A stretch of 9,025 nt of DNA, from assembly GCA_011043375.1 (NCBI GenBank), contig DQYP01000043.1, forward strand, positions 1 through 9,025, written 5' to 3'. Made by a program: the position numbers and the translations under genes. The notes below the pieces were generated by a model. The model was not told the DNA's origin. It ran no database searches and saw only the letters and a program-made list of their open reading frames with translations. The stretch comes from Thermotogaceae bacterium. Its GTDB lineage: Bacteria > Thermotogota > Thermotogae > B21-G9 > HyVt-16. Of this stretch, positions 1-6,029 are shown one piece after another; positions within the stretch are counted from its first letter, which is position 1; each line of letters opens with the position of its first letter.

Positions 1-1850
1 ACGCTCACTACTTGCTTAGGAGAGATGTCCATGAAATCAACTTCCTCTTTTGGAACGTATTTCACAGTTTCCATATATCTAACAGGCACTGGGTCTTCGA
101 CAAGATATCCCTCTTCATCAATCTTTGTACTCGCCTGAGTAATGTTGTATTTCTCTTCTTCGTCCGCGGTCAGATAGACTACTTCGTTGGTAACTTTTCC
201 ATTTTTAACCTTTCTGTAAGGAGTCATCAAAAAGCCGTATTTATCGACGGTTGTGTAGGTAGCCATGGAAGTTATCAAACCAATATTCGCACCTTCTGGG
301 GTTTCGATTGGACACATTCTACCATAATGAGAGTGGTGAACATCTCTAACTTCGAATCTTGCATGTTCTTTTTTCAAACCGCCAGGCCCAATGGCTGATA
401 ATCTTCTTTTATGTGTCAATTCTGCTAAAGGATTTATTTGATCCATAAACTGAGATAATTGACTTCCTGCAAAGAATTGATTCATGATGGCTATCATTGG
501 CCTTACATTTATTAAACTTTGGACTGATATCTTATCTAAGGAGGAATATAGAGTAAGTTTTTCCTGTATTATTTTTTGAATTCTTGAAAATGCACGTTCA
601 AATTCTAATTTTATGAGTTCTCCGACAGTTCTAACTCTTTTATTTCCAAGGTGATCTTTTGTATCCAAGTATTCCGGATGTGTCTCCAATTTTAAAAGAT
701 GTCTAGTAGCAAGAATAATATCCATGGGTGTTAAGACCATTTCATCCGTCTTGTATTCTTTGGGTTCTTCACCATTATCCTTGAGATACTCTTCATAGGC
801 TATTTGCAATCTGTTGTTTAATTTATGCCTTCCCACTTCAGATAAATCGAATCTTTCGCTATTGAAGTACAATCCCATCACATAGGTTCTCGCTGTATTT
901 ATTCTTGGAATTTCACCAGGTCTCAATTTTCGGAAAAGTTCCAAGCAAGCTTCGTCGCTACTATAGTTTTGTGCTTCATCATTCAGGGCTTCGAAAGTTT
1001 TTTGGATATATGGATCAAGGATTTTCATCTGCTTTATGTTAGAGTTTATTATGTCTTCAAATACTTTTTGAGTCAATGTTTCTCCCGCACTCAATATTAC
1101 TCTACCTGAATCAGCTTTAACATCTTCTATCACTATCGAACCTTCTATTTCATTGAGATCTTCGATGTCTATTATTTCAACTTTCTTGGGAAAGAATCTG
1201 AAAAGTTCCATATTTTTATCAAAGCCAATTGCCTTTAAAAACAGCACCAAGTTTACTTTTCTTCTTCTATCTATCCTTGCATAGAGAACATCCTTGTTCA
1301 AGTTGTGTATTAGTTCTAACCATGCCCCTCTAACAGGCAAGAAATGAGCAGTATATATCGGTTTCATTGAAAAACTCGTTCTTGGTTCTTCAACGAAATA
1401 AATACCTGGGGATCTGACAAGTTGATTTACAACAACTCTTTCAGCACCATTTATTATGAAAGTAGCACGATCCGTCATTTTTGGGATATGCCCAAGAAAA
1501 GCTTCTTCCTCTTTTATCTCACCAGTGTTTATATCCGTTATTCTAACCAAAACATAAACTGGCACATTGTAAGTTAACCCCTTCTCCTTACAAGCCTCCT
1601 CTGTATCCTTCGGTTCACCAGTCCTTGTGGATACGAATTCCAAAGAAAATCCTTTTTCATTTCTACGAAGATCAGCTTTGTGAGGTTGTGATACTATCGG
1701 AGAAAATTTCTTCAATACTTCCATTATACCCTTTTCAATGAATTGCCTATAAGATTCCAACTGTACATTCAACAGGTTTGGTACTTCCATAACCTCTTCG
1801 AGATTTCCATAAACTATTCTTTCTCTTTTCCCAAACCTCTTTTTCCTCAT
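1..1850 (-). CDS. rpoB: RNA polymerase beta subunit, N-terminal half (runs off left edge)
   Basis: This encodes the beta subunit of the core RNA polymerase, which forms one side of the active-site cleft and the rifampicin pocket. The frame starts at ATG 1850 (MRKKRFGKRERIVYGNLEEV), preceded by an AGAGGTGG ribosome binding site, and stays open to the window edge: 616 codons, roughly half of a Thermotogota beta subunit. Seen directly are the rifampicin cluster (residues about 461-487, QLSQFMDQ, then THKRRLSAIGPGGL), the FEVRDVHHSHYGRMCPIETPEG block, and MDISPKQVVSV at the end. The protrusion, lobe and fork regions are therefore present, while the flap, hybrid-binding and clamp parts lie outside. 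It follows rplL after an 88-nt gap containing a long hairpin. Relative to E. coli, position 518 is Ile, 522 is Ala, and the fork-loop TRERAG is KKEHAR. Identity is certain; the gene is partial only because the window ends. Confidence 0.97.
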   Translation of the reverse strand, partial: MRKKRFGKRERIVYGNLEEVMEVPNLLNVQLESYRQFIEKGIMEVLKKFSPIVSQPHKADLRRNEKGFSLEFVSTRTGEPKDTEEACKEKGLTYNVPVYVLVRITDINTGEIKEEEAFLGHIPKMTDRATFIINGAERVVVNQLVRSPGIYFVEEPRTSFSMKPIYTAHFLPVRGAWLELIHNLNKDVLYARIDRRRKVNLVLFLKAIGFDKNMELFRFFPKKVEIIDIEDLNEIEGSIVIEDVKADSGRVILSAGETLTQKVFEDIINSNIKQMKILDPYIQKTFEALNDEAQNYSSDEACLELFRKLRPGEIPRINTARTYVMGLYFNSERFDLSEVGRHKLNNRLQIAYEEYLKDNGEEPKEYKTDEMVLTPMDIILATRHLLKLETHPEYLDTKDHLGNKRVRTVGELIKLEFERAFSRIQKIIQEKLTLYSSLDKISVQSLINVRPMIAIMNQFFAGSQLSQFMDQINPLAELTHKRRLSAIGPGGLKKEHARFEVRDVHHSHYGRMCPIETPEGANIGLITSMATYTTVDKYGFLMTPYRKVKNGKVTNEVVYLTADEEEKYNITQASTKIDEEGYLVEDPVPVRYMETVKYVPKEEVDFMDISPKQVVS

Positions 1851-1870
1851 CTTACCACCTCTTTTAAATT

Positions 1871-1928
1871 GAGAAACAACCCACATCAGGTCTTTTACCT
1901 TACCCTGACGTGGGATATTTTGTTTCTC
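1871..1928 (-). promoter_or_regulatory. Long rplL-rpoB intergenic hairpin
   Basis: The transcript can fold into a stem of 20 base pairs. An outer 9-bp helix (GAGAAACAA with TTGTTTCTC) and an inner 11-bp helix (CCCACGTCAGG with CCTGATGTGGG, one G-U pair) are separated by a 5-nt bulge on the 5' side and closed by a 13-nt loop. No U-tract follows, and the rpoB ribosome binding site comes soon after, so it is not a standard terminator. In Escherichia coli the same junction carries an attenuator and an RNase III processing stem. By position and shape I infer a processing or mRNA-stability element here. Confidence 0.7.
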
Positions 1929-1938
1929 TTTTTAATTA

Positions 1939-2325
1939 TTATTTAAGATCTACGCTTGCTCCAACTTCTTCAAGCTTTTTCTTCAACTCTTCGGCTTCTT
2001 CTTTAGTAACTCCCGATTTTACAACAGCATCCGGAGTACCCGCTTTTTCAACGAGGTCTTTGGCTTCTTTCAATCCAAGGCCTGTTATCTCTCTTACAAC
2101 CTTTATAACTTGAATCTTATTCGATCCAAAGCTTGTCAATAAAACATCAAAGGACGTCTTTTCTTCAGCTTCCTGTGCTGCTCCAGCTGCTGCTCCTGGG
2201 ACTGCGGCAACTGCTACTGGGGCTGAAGCACTAACACCAAATCTTTCCTCCAATTCTTTCACCAATTCAGCTAATTCTGCAACACTCATCTCTTCAATTG
2301 CTTTAATTATGTCTTCTTTCGACAT
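1939..2325 (-). CDS. rplL: 50S ribosomal protein L7/L12
   Basis: This is the stalk protein that recruits translation GTPases; dimers bind the C-terminal helix of L10. The product is 128 aa. Residues 1-32 are the dimerisation domain (MSKEDIIKAIEEMSVAELAELV), an Ala/Pro/Gly-rich hinge follows (about 33-52), and the C-terminal domain carries the highly conserved NKIQVIKVVREITGLGLKEAKDLVE. I chose ATG 2325 rather than the TTG one codon upstream (2328): it gives the normal SKEDII-type N-terminus and a better distance from the GGAGGTG site. The ribosome binding site lies inside the last codons of rplJ, so the two genes are tightly linked and probably translationally coupled. An 88-nt hairpin-bearing gap separates it from rpoB. 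Confidence 0.97.
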   Translation of the reverse strand: MSKEDIIKAIEEMSVAELAELVKELEERFGVSASAPVAVAAVPGAAAGAAQEAEEKTSFDVLLTSFGSNKIQVIKVVREITGLGLKEAKDLVEKAGTPDAVVKSGVTKEEAEELKKKLEEVGASVDLK

Positions 2326-2328
2326 CAA

Positions 2329-2865
2329 TTATTCACCTCCACCCGATTTCTTTTCTTTTATGGCATTCAAAGCATACAAGAATTTTCTCAAAATACCACT
2401 CAACGAGAACACCAAACCACTTATAGGAGATTGCATACGATTAAGTAATATACCGAGGAGTTCTTCCCTCGATGGAAGTTTAGAATATTCTATCACCTGT
2501 TCCGCATTTATGATATCTCCGTAGAAATATCCACCTTTGAATTCCAAACTTTCATTTGTCTTCGCAAATTTCACAAGCGCTTTTAAAATACTCACTGGAT
2601 CACCATCGAGTGAATACACAACGGCTGTTGGACCTACTAAATACTTGTCATGTTCATCTGAAAAACCAGCCTCTTGAAGCGCTAAATTCAGTAACTTATT
2701 TTTCACAACCTTTATTTTACCGCCATTTTCCAAAAGTGAACTCCTCAACTCATTGAACTGCGCAACATTCAAACCTTTATAATCTACCATTAAAACTAAG
2801 TCATTGTCTTTAAAAGCCTTCGCTAATTCTTCAACTATCGCAACCTTTTGTTGCTTGGTAAGCAC
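2329..2865 (-). CDS. rplJ: 50S ribosomal protein L10
   Basis: L10 anchors the L7/L12 stalk to 23S rRNA and, in complex with L12, normally represses its own mRNA. The 178-aa product starts at GTG 2865 (MLTKQQKVAIVEELAKAF). A longer reading from TTG 2886 is rejected because it would place the AAGGAGGT ribosome binding site inside the coding region. Typical L10 features are the N-terminal VDYKGLNVAQFNELR, KVVKNKLLNLAL and VGPTAVVY segments, and the C-terminal SPISGLVFSLSGILRKFLYALNAIKEKK helix region that docks L12 dimers (about 140-173). The protein ends SGGGE, where the Gly codons double as the rplL ribosome binding site. The upstream region carries the L10 leader and a terminator, pointing to autogenous control of rplJL. 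Confidence 0.96.
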   Translation of the reverse strand: MLTKQQKVAIVEELAKAFKDNDLVLMVDYKGLNVAQFNELRSSLLENGGKIKVVKNKLLNLALQEAGFSDEHDKYLVGPTAVVYSLDGDPVSILKALVKFAKTNESLEFKGGYFYGDIINAEQVIEYSKLPSREELLGILLNRMQSPISGLVFSLSGILRKFLYALNAIKEKKSGGGE

Positions 2866-2871
2866 TCTTTT

Positions 2872-2879
2872 ACCTCCTT
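2872..2879 (-). promoter_or_regulatory. Ribosome binding site of rplJ
   Basis: AAGGAGGT is followed after 6 nt by GTG 2865. This near-perfect anti-16S match fixes the rplJ start and excludes the in-frame TTG at 2886, which lies upstream of the site. Confidence 0.85.
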
Positions 2880-2888
2880 TCTTCAAAG

Positions 2889-2912
2889 AAAAAAGACCTC
2901 ATCTTTGAGGTC
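2889..2912 (-). terminator. Intrinsic terminator/attenuator in the rplJ leader
   Basis: On the minus strand GACCTC and GAGGTC form a perfect 6-bp stem with a 6-nt loop (AAAGAT), followed at once by six T residues. It lies in the rplA-rplJ gap just before the rplJ ribosome binding site, so it would act as an attenuator rather than an operon end. Its 5' arm can instead pair with upstream sequence at 2930-2934 (see the leader). Confidence 0.75.
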
Positions 2913-2990
2913 GTGACCCTATGGGCCACACCTCGGTAGGTGGCATAAAGCCATTAAGTTTTCTGCCTACTGTCTTCGGTGCGCCAACCT
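2907..2990 (-). ncRNA. L10 leader (ribosomal protein autoregulatory RNA) with antiterminator
   Basis: This untranslated stretch upstream of rplJ has the hallmarks of the L10 leader that binds the L10-L12 complex: the single-stranded GAAGACAGTAGG block, then a branched fold. Pairings I can draw are an outer stem CGCACC (2983-2978) with GGTGTG (2932-2927), an inner stem GTAGG (2970-2966) with CCTAC (2940-2936), and a TGGC/GCCA hairpin (2953-2941). The 3' strand of the outer stem also takes part in a competing hairpin, GAGGTGTGGCCC (2934-2923) with GGGTCAC and ACCTC (2919-2913 and 2911-2907): 12 pairs, one bulged G, and an ATA loop. That hairpin would block the terminator at 2889-2912. The family assignment comes from motif and position; the switching logic is inferred. 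Confidence 0.8.
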
Positions 2991-3025
2991 TGAAAATGAG
3001 TATTCCTATTTTTTATCAGCATTTA

Positions 3026-3727
3026 TCAGCTAACTTCCAAATCACTCAAATCCAATTTTACACCAGGACTCATGGTTGTTGAGAGTGCCATCTTTTCGAT
3101 GAACTTTCCTTTCACTGCTTGTGGCCTCATGGCATTTATTTGTTTTACAACCTCTCTCACGTTCTCTTTCAATTTTTCCTCTTCGAACGAAGCCTTTCCA
3201 ACCGGCAAATGAAGATTCCCAGTTCTATCGTTTCTTATTTCCACTCTACCTGCTTTGAATTCTTTTACAGCCTTTGATACATCTTCGGTAACAGTTCCAG
3301 ATTTTGGAGAAGGCATCAATCCTCTTGGACCAAGGATTTTACCCAACCTACCGACTAACCTCATCATATCAGGGGTAGCTATGGCAACATCAAAGTCCAG
3401 GAAACCTTCTTTTTGAATCTTTTCAATCAAATCTTCAGCACCAACATAATCAGCACCCGCTTCTTTGGCCTCATTTGCTTTGTCGCCTTTGGCAAAAACC
3501 AAGACTCTAACGTTTTTACCAGTACCGTGTGGCAAGGAAACAGTTCCACGGATTTGTTCTTCGCTCTTTCTGGGATCTATGTTTGTTTTTACTGCCAGCT
3601 CCACCGTTTCGTCGAATTTAGCCGTTGTTAATTTTTTTAACAATTCGATTGCCTCATCGAGGCTATAAAATTTATTTCTATCAATCATTTGTTTTAATTG
3701 TAAGTATCTCTTAGATCTCTTTGGCAT
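3026..3727 (-). CDS. rplA: 50S ribosomal protein L1
   Basis: L1 forms the mobile L1 stalk near the ribosomal E site and in many bacteria represses translation of its own L11-L1 mRNA. The product is 233 aa, the usual Thermotoga length. It opens MPKRSKRYLQLKQ and contains the conserved KFDETVELAVKTNIDPRK, IRGTVSLPHGTGK, VLVFAKGDKANEAKEAGADYVG, FDVAIATPDMMRLVGRLGK, ILGPRGLMPSPKSGTVT and STTMSPGVKLD blocks of both L1 domains. ATG 3727 is preceded by a GGAGGGG-type ribosome binding site only 13 nt after the rplK stop, so the two genes form one translational unit. The gap after its stop (2887-3025 relative to the gene order) holds the L10 leader. Confidence 0.97.
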   Translation of the reverse strand: MPKRSKRYLQLKQMIDRNKFYSLDEAIELLKKLTTAKFDETVELAVKTNIDPRKSEEQIRGTVSLPHGTGKNVRVLVFAKGDKANEAKEAGADYVGAEDLIEKIQKEGFLDFDVAIATPDMMRLVGRLGKILGPRGLMPSPKSGTVTEDVSKAVKEFKAGRVEIRNDRTGNLHLPVGKASFEEEKLKENVREVVKQINAMRPQAVKGKFIEKMALSTTMSPGVKLDLSDLEVS

Positions 3728-3740
3728 TCTCCACCCCTCC

Positions 3741-4166
3741 TCAATCTACAACTTCAATTCCCATACTTCTTGCTGTACCTTCGATTATTTTCATAGCAGC
3801 CTCAATATCACGAGCATTGAGATCCTTCATTTTCAATTCGGCTATCTCTTTGACTTGTTGCCTCGAGACTTTTCCAACTTTAACTCTATTAGGTTCTCCA
3901 GAACCTTTTTCGACTTTCGCTGCTTGTTTTAATAAAAACGAAGCGGGTGGAGTTTTTGTGATAAAAGTAAAGGACCTATCTTCATAGATGGTTATAACCA
4001 CGGGAATTAACATACCAGCCTTATCAGCTGTGGCAGCATTGAAACTTTTACAAAACTCCATTAAATTAACACCGTGCTGTCCAAGAGCAGGACCAACTGG
4101 TGGTGCTGGTGTCGCCTTACCAGCTGGAAGCTGCAACTTAACTTGAGCAACTACCTTTTTAGCCAT
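3741..4166 (-). CDS. rplK: 50S ribosomal protein L11
   Basis: L11 sits at the GTPase-associated centre and forms, with 23S rRNA, the thiostrepton-binding site. The product is 141 aa. The N-terminal domain has the Pro-rich segment GKATPAPPVGPALGQHGVNLMEFCKSFN split over residues 16-43, whose prolines line the drug site in this family. The C-terminal RNA-binding domain has GSGEPNRVKVGKVSRQQVKEIAE and ends ARSMGIEVVD. ATG 4166 follows a perfect AAAGGAGG ribosome binding site. The 63-nt gap from nusG carries two competing hairpins, which I propose as the site of L1-dependent regulation. L11 and L1 are the usual pair with this control in other bacteria. Confidence 0.97.
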   Translation of the reverse strand: MAKKVVAQVKLQLPAGKATPAPPVGPALGQHGVNLMEFCKSFNAATADKAGMLIPVVITIYEDRSFTFITKTPPASFLLKQAAKVEKGSGEPNRVKVGKVSRQQVKEIAELKMKDLNARDIEAAMKIIEGTARSMGIEVVD

Positions 4167-4169
4167 TAC

Positions 4170-4211
4170 AAAAACCTCCTTTGTGGTTTTTCGGGTTCTT
4201 CACCCTCCCAC
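4170..4211 (-). promoter_or_regulatory. Candidate rplK leader hairpins (possible L1 operator)
   Basis: The nusG-rplK gap can form a two-helix hairpin, GTGG (4211-4208) with CCAC (4186-4183) and GGGT (4205-4202) with ACCC (4196-4193), separated by an asymmetric internal loop and closed by GAAGA. Downstream, AAAAACC (4191-4185) and GGTTTTT (4176-4170) form a second 7-bp stem whose arm and loop cover the rplK ribosome binding site. The two share bases 4185-4186, so they exclude each other. L1 binds an asymmetric-loop hairpin before L11 in other bacteria; I did not match a specific L1 consensus. Confidence 0.4.
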
Positions 4212-4229
4212 TTTTATACACTTCACATT

Positions 4230-5297
4230 CTATTCTATTTTTTCAATTTCAGACACGTGAAGTATAACAGGTGTCTCTCTGCCAAATATACTAACCATAA
4301 CTTTCAATTCCTGTTTTTCAGGATTTATCTCACTTATAGTCCCAACAAAATCCTCAAATGGCCCTGTTTTTATTCTAACAACCTCGCCAACAGAGTAATC
4401 GAGTTCGATTTTAACGGCTTTCTTCCCAGATTTTTCATATTCTTCAAGTCCAGCCTGGCGTAAAAGTACCTTAACTTCACGATTCTTCAAAGGGATTGGT
4501 TGGCCACCTGAAGAAACAAAATTAACAACATTCGGAACTTCTTTAACGAATTGCCAAGTATCATCATTCATATACATCTCTATAAAAACATAACCTGGAA
4601 ACAACCGTCTTTTCTTTGTTTTTATGATCCCTATTTCTTTTCTCATCGGATATTCGATTACTTCAACCATTCCGGAAGACGGTGCATAGAACTTCTTACC
4701 TTCTGTGATCAGTTCTCCTTGATGCAAAACTTTTCCTTTAAAGATCCTTTCCCTATCGAAAGTCTCATATGGTACATAGTAAACTTCTTGTTCGCCTTCA
4801 TCGTTCTTAATTATTATCTTTTTCATCCGTTCATTGATAACGACTCTTCCATCGAGTTCACATATGTATTCTTGATCTTTGGTTAGAGGCATCCCTTGCC
4901 TCATTCTTGTTCCGACTTTTATACCCGATTCGAGCCTATGAGATTCTGGAATGTAATAAGTTTTCGTGTACTTTCTATCTATCGTTTCAATCACGATCTT
5001 TCTAACATTCCTTATTTCTACAACCTTTCCATTTTTTCTCACATACACGTTTGGTTCTTCAGCAAGTAAATCTCCTTTTTCAACTTCGTATCCATTACTG
5101 ACATGTAAGCGAGCATTGGGAGATAGAATAAACTTCTCCGATGATTTCCCAGCCGGATCTATAACAGTCTCTTCGGGAATCAATATCCTACCTATCAAAT
5201 TGGAATAACCGGAAGATCTTATCTTGGCTTCTAATGCTTCTTTGACACTGTGTTCCAATCCTGAATATGTTTGGATAACATACCACTTTTTTTTCAC
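4230..5297 (-). CDS. nusG: Transcription termination/antitermination factor NusG with Thermotoga-type insertion
   Basis: NusG binds RNA polymerase at the clamp through its N-terminal NGN domain and links it to Rho or the ribosome through its KOW domain. The NGN domain starts KKKWYVIQTYSGLEHSVKEAL and is interrupted after about residue 45 (RILIPEETV) by roughly 180 residues before resuming with KKRRLFPGYVFIEMYMNDD at about 228. The KOW domain spans about 300-355 (VGEVVRIKTGPFEDFVGTIS). Ordinary NusG is about 180 aa, so the insert doubles the protein, as in Thermotoga. The insert is rich in beta-type segments with repeated G-x-x-V-x-x-G patterns. GTG 5297 lies 6 nt after the secE stop, and its GGGTGAT ribosome binding site overlaps that stop. 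Confidence 0.96.
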   Translation of the reverse strand: MKKKWYVIQTYSGLEHSVKEALEAKIRSSGYSNLIGRILIPEETVIDPAGKSSEKFILSPNARLHVSNGYEVEKGDLLAEEPNVYVRKNGKVVEIRNVRKIVIETIDRKYTKTYYIPESHRLESGIKVGTRMRQGMPLTKDQEYICELDGRVVINERMKKIIIKNDEGEQEVYYVPYETFDRERIFKGKVLHQGELITEGKKFYAPSSGMVEVIEYPMRKEIGIIKTKKRRLFPGYVFIEMYMNDDTWQFVKEVPNVVNFVSSGGQPIPLKNREVKVLLRQAGLEEYEKSGKKAVKIELDYSVGEVVRIKTGPFEDFVGTISEINPEKQELKVMVSIFGRETPVILHVSEIEKIE

Positions 5298-5303
5298 AAA
5301 ATA

Positions 5304-5501
5304 TCACCCTACACCTAGCGCTTTAATAAGCCAACTGGTAGCCCTTGAAAAGATTAAATCCAGGATTGCAAAATATACTCCTGTTACGAGTAAAATAACT
5401 ATAACTGCTGAAGAAGCAGTGATCAATTGCTTTTTCGTCGGCCAAGTTATTATCTTGATTTCGTTCCTTATTTCTCGGAAGAATTTTCTCAGTTTTCCCA
5501 T
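5304..5501 (-). CDS. secE: Protein translocase subunit SecE
   Basis: SecE is the small essential subunit that clamps SecY in the SecYEG protein-export channel of the inner membrane. The 65-aa product has the single-membrane-span form: an amphipathic basic N-terminus (MGKLRKFFREIRNEIKIITW) with the conserved WPTKKQL motif, then a hydrophobic span at about residues 28-50 (ASSAVIVILLVTGVYFAILD). ATG 5501 is preceded by GGGTGAT at a proper distance. It lies between tRNA-Trp and nusG; secE-nusG adjacency is near universal in bacteria. A TATAAT-like hexamer (5524-5529) lies upstream, but no good -35 matches it. Confidence 0.95.
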   Translation of the reverse strand: MGKLRKFFREIRNEIKIITWPTKKQLITASSAVIVILLVTGVYFAILDLIFSRATSWLIKALGVG

Positions 5502-5543
5502 TGCTTATCACCCTATATTGTTCATTATAGTATAAAAAAATCC

Positions 5544-5620
5544 TGGCAGGCCTGGCAGGACTCGAACCTGCAACCCCCGATTTTGGAGACCGGTGCTCTA
5601 GCCAATTGAGCTACAGGCCT
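5544..5620 (-). tRNA. tRNA-Trp (anticodon CCA)
   Basis: This is a 77-nt cloverleaf. The acceptor stem AGGCCTG pairs with CAGGCCT, the discriminator is G, and CCA is encoded. The anticodon arm CCGGT-CTCCAAA-ATCGG gives CCA. The T arm is GCAGG-TTCGAGT-CCTGC. It lies 11 nt after the rpmG stop and is followed by T7 before secE. Confidence 0.96.
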
Positions 5621-5631
5621 GCATAAAAAAA

Positions 5632-5781
5632 TTATCTTGTTTCCCTATGAAGGGTATGCTTTCTGCAACGTGGACAATATTTGCGGAATTCCAACCTTTC
5701 TTTGGTGGTTTGCTTGTTCTTCGTAGTGTGGTAAGTTCTTTCACCACACTCCGTGCATGCAAGTGTAACATGTACTCTCAC
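5632..5781 (-). CDS. rpmG: 50S ribosomal protein L33
   Basis: L33 is a small zinc-ribbon protein of the large ribosomal subunit near the E site. The 49-aa product reads MRVHVTLACTECGERTYHTT at its start, followed by KNKQTTKERLEFRKYCPRCR and KHTLHRETR. Two CxxC knuckles (C9-x2-C12 and C36-x2-C39) make it a zinc-binding form. It starts at GTG 5781; a stop codon three codons upstream in frame excludes a longer start, and GGAG lies upstream at a rather long spacing of 10 nt. It sits between tRNA-Tyr and tRNA-Trp in the same transcription unit, so its mRNA end is presumably created by tRNA processing. Confidence 0.93.
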   Translation of the reverse strand: MRVHVTLACTECGERTYHTTKNKQTTKERLEFRKYCPRCRKHTLHRETR

Positions 5782-5808
5782 TTTATCTCAACTCCGTTCA
5801 AAAGAATA

Positions 5809-5895
5809 TGGTGGTGAGGGGAGGGTTTGAACCTCCGTAGGCATTCTGCCAGCGGATTTACAGTCCGCCCCCTTTGACCACTCGGGCACCTCACC
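5809..5895 (-). tRNA. tRNA-Tyr (anticodon GTA)
   Basis: This 87-nt class II tRNA has a long variable arm. The acceptor stem GGTGAGG pairs with CCTCACC, followed by A and an encoded CCA. The anticodon arm GCGGA-CTGTAAA-TCCGC gives GTA. It lies 8 nt downstream of tRNA-Thr. Confidence 0.96.
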
Positions 5896-5903
5896 ACTGC
5901 TTC

Positions 5904-5979
5904 TGGAGCCAGCGGAGGGAATCGAACCCCCGACCTGCTGATTACAAGTCAGCCGCTCTCCCAGCTGAGCTACGCTGGC
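5904..5979 (-). tRNA. tRNA-Thr (anticodon TGT)
   Basis: This is a 76-nt cloverleaf. The acceptor stem GCCAGCG pairs with CGCTGGC, the discriminator is T, and CCA is encoded. The anticodon arm GCTGA-CTTGTAA-TCAGC gives TGT, reading ACA. It is the first gene after the strong promoter at 6001-6029, with a short GGCA/TGCC hairpin in the leader between them. Confidence 0.96.
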
Positions 5980-6000
5980 CCAAGGCACATTGCCTTTGAT

Positions 6001-6029
6001 ATTATAATTTGCCTGGAAGAAATTGTCAA
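6001..6029 (-). promoter_or_regulatory. Consensus sigma-70-type promoter of the tRNA/ribosomal operon
   Basis: On the minus strand there is an exact TTGACA (6029-6024), a 17-nt spacer (6023-6007) and an exact TATAAT (6006-6001). An A/T-rich stretch with A6 and T5 runs lies just upstream of the -35 and could be an UP element. The expected start is near 5994-5995, about 15 nt before tRNA-Thr. No other promoter of comparable quality is visible down to rpoB, so it probably drives the whole cluster. Confidence 0.9.

Noticed and set aside
12..398. 128-codon plus-strand open frame
   Set aside because: It lies antisense to rpoB, whose conserved sequence explains the region; no ribosome binding site or family resemblance.
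3008..3040. Promoter for rplJ inside the end of rplA (TTGGAA, 17 nt, GATAAA)
   Set aside because: Only 4 of 6 matches in each box. E. coli has a promoter near here, but the sequence alone is too weak.
4190..4225. TATAAA in the nusG-rplK gap as a -10 box
   Set aside because: The nearest TTGAAA is 22 nt away, too far for a sigma-70 promoter.
5524..5529. TATAAT upstream of secE as a promoter
   Set aside because: No acceptable -35 hexamer at 16-18 nt; that position falls in the 3' end of tRNA-Trp (CCTGCC-like).
5531..5560. T-run after tRNA-Trp as a terminator
   Set aside because: The neighbouring CCTGCCAGG repeats belong to the tRNA acceptor and T arm and leave no independent stem with a usable loop; secE follows closely.
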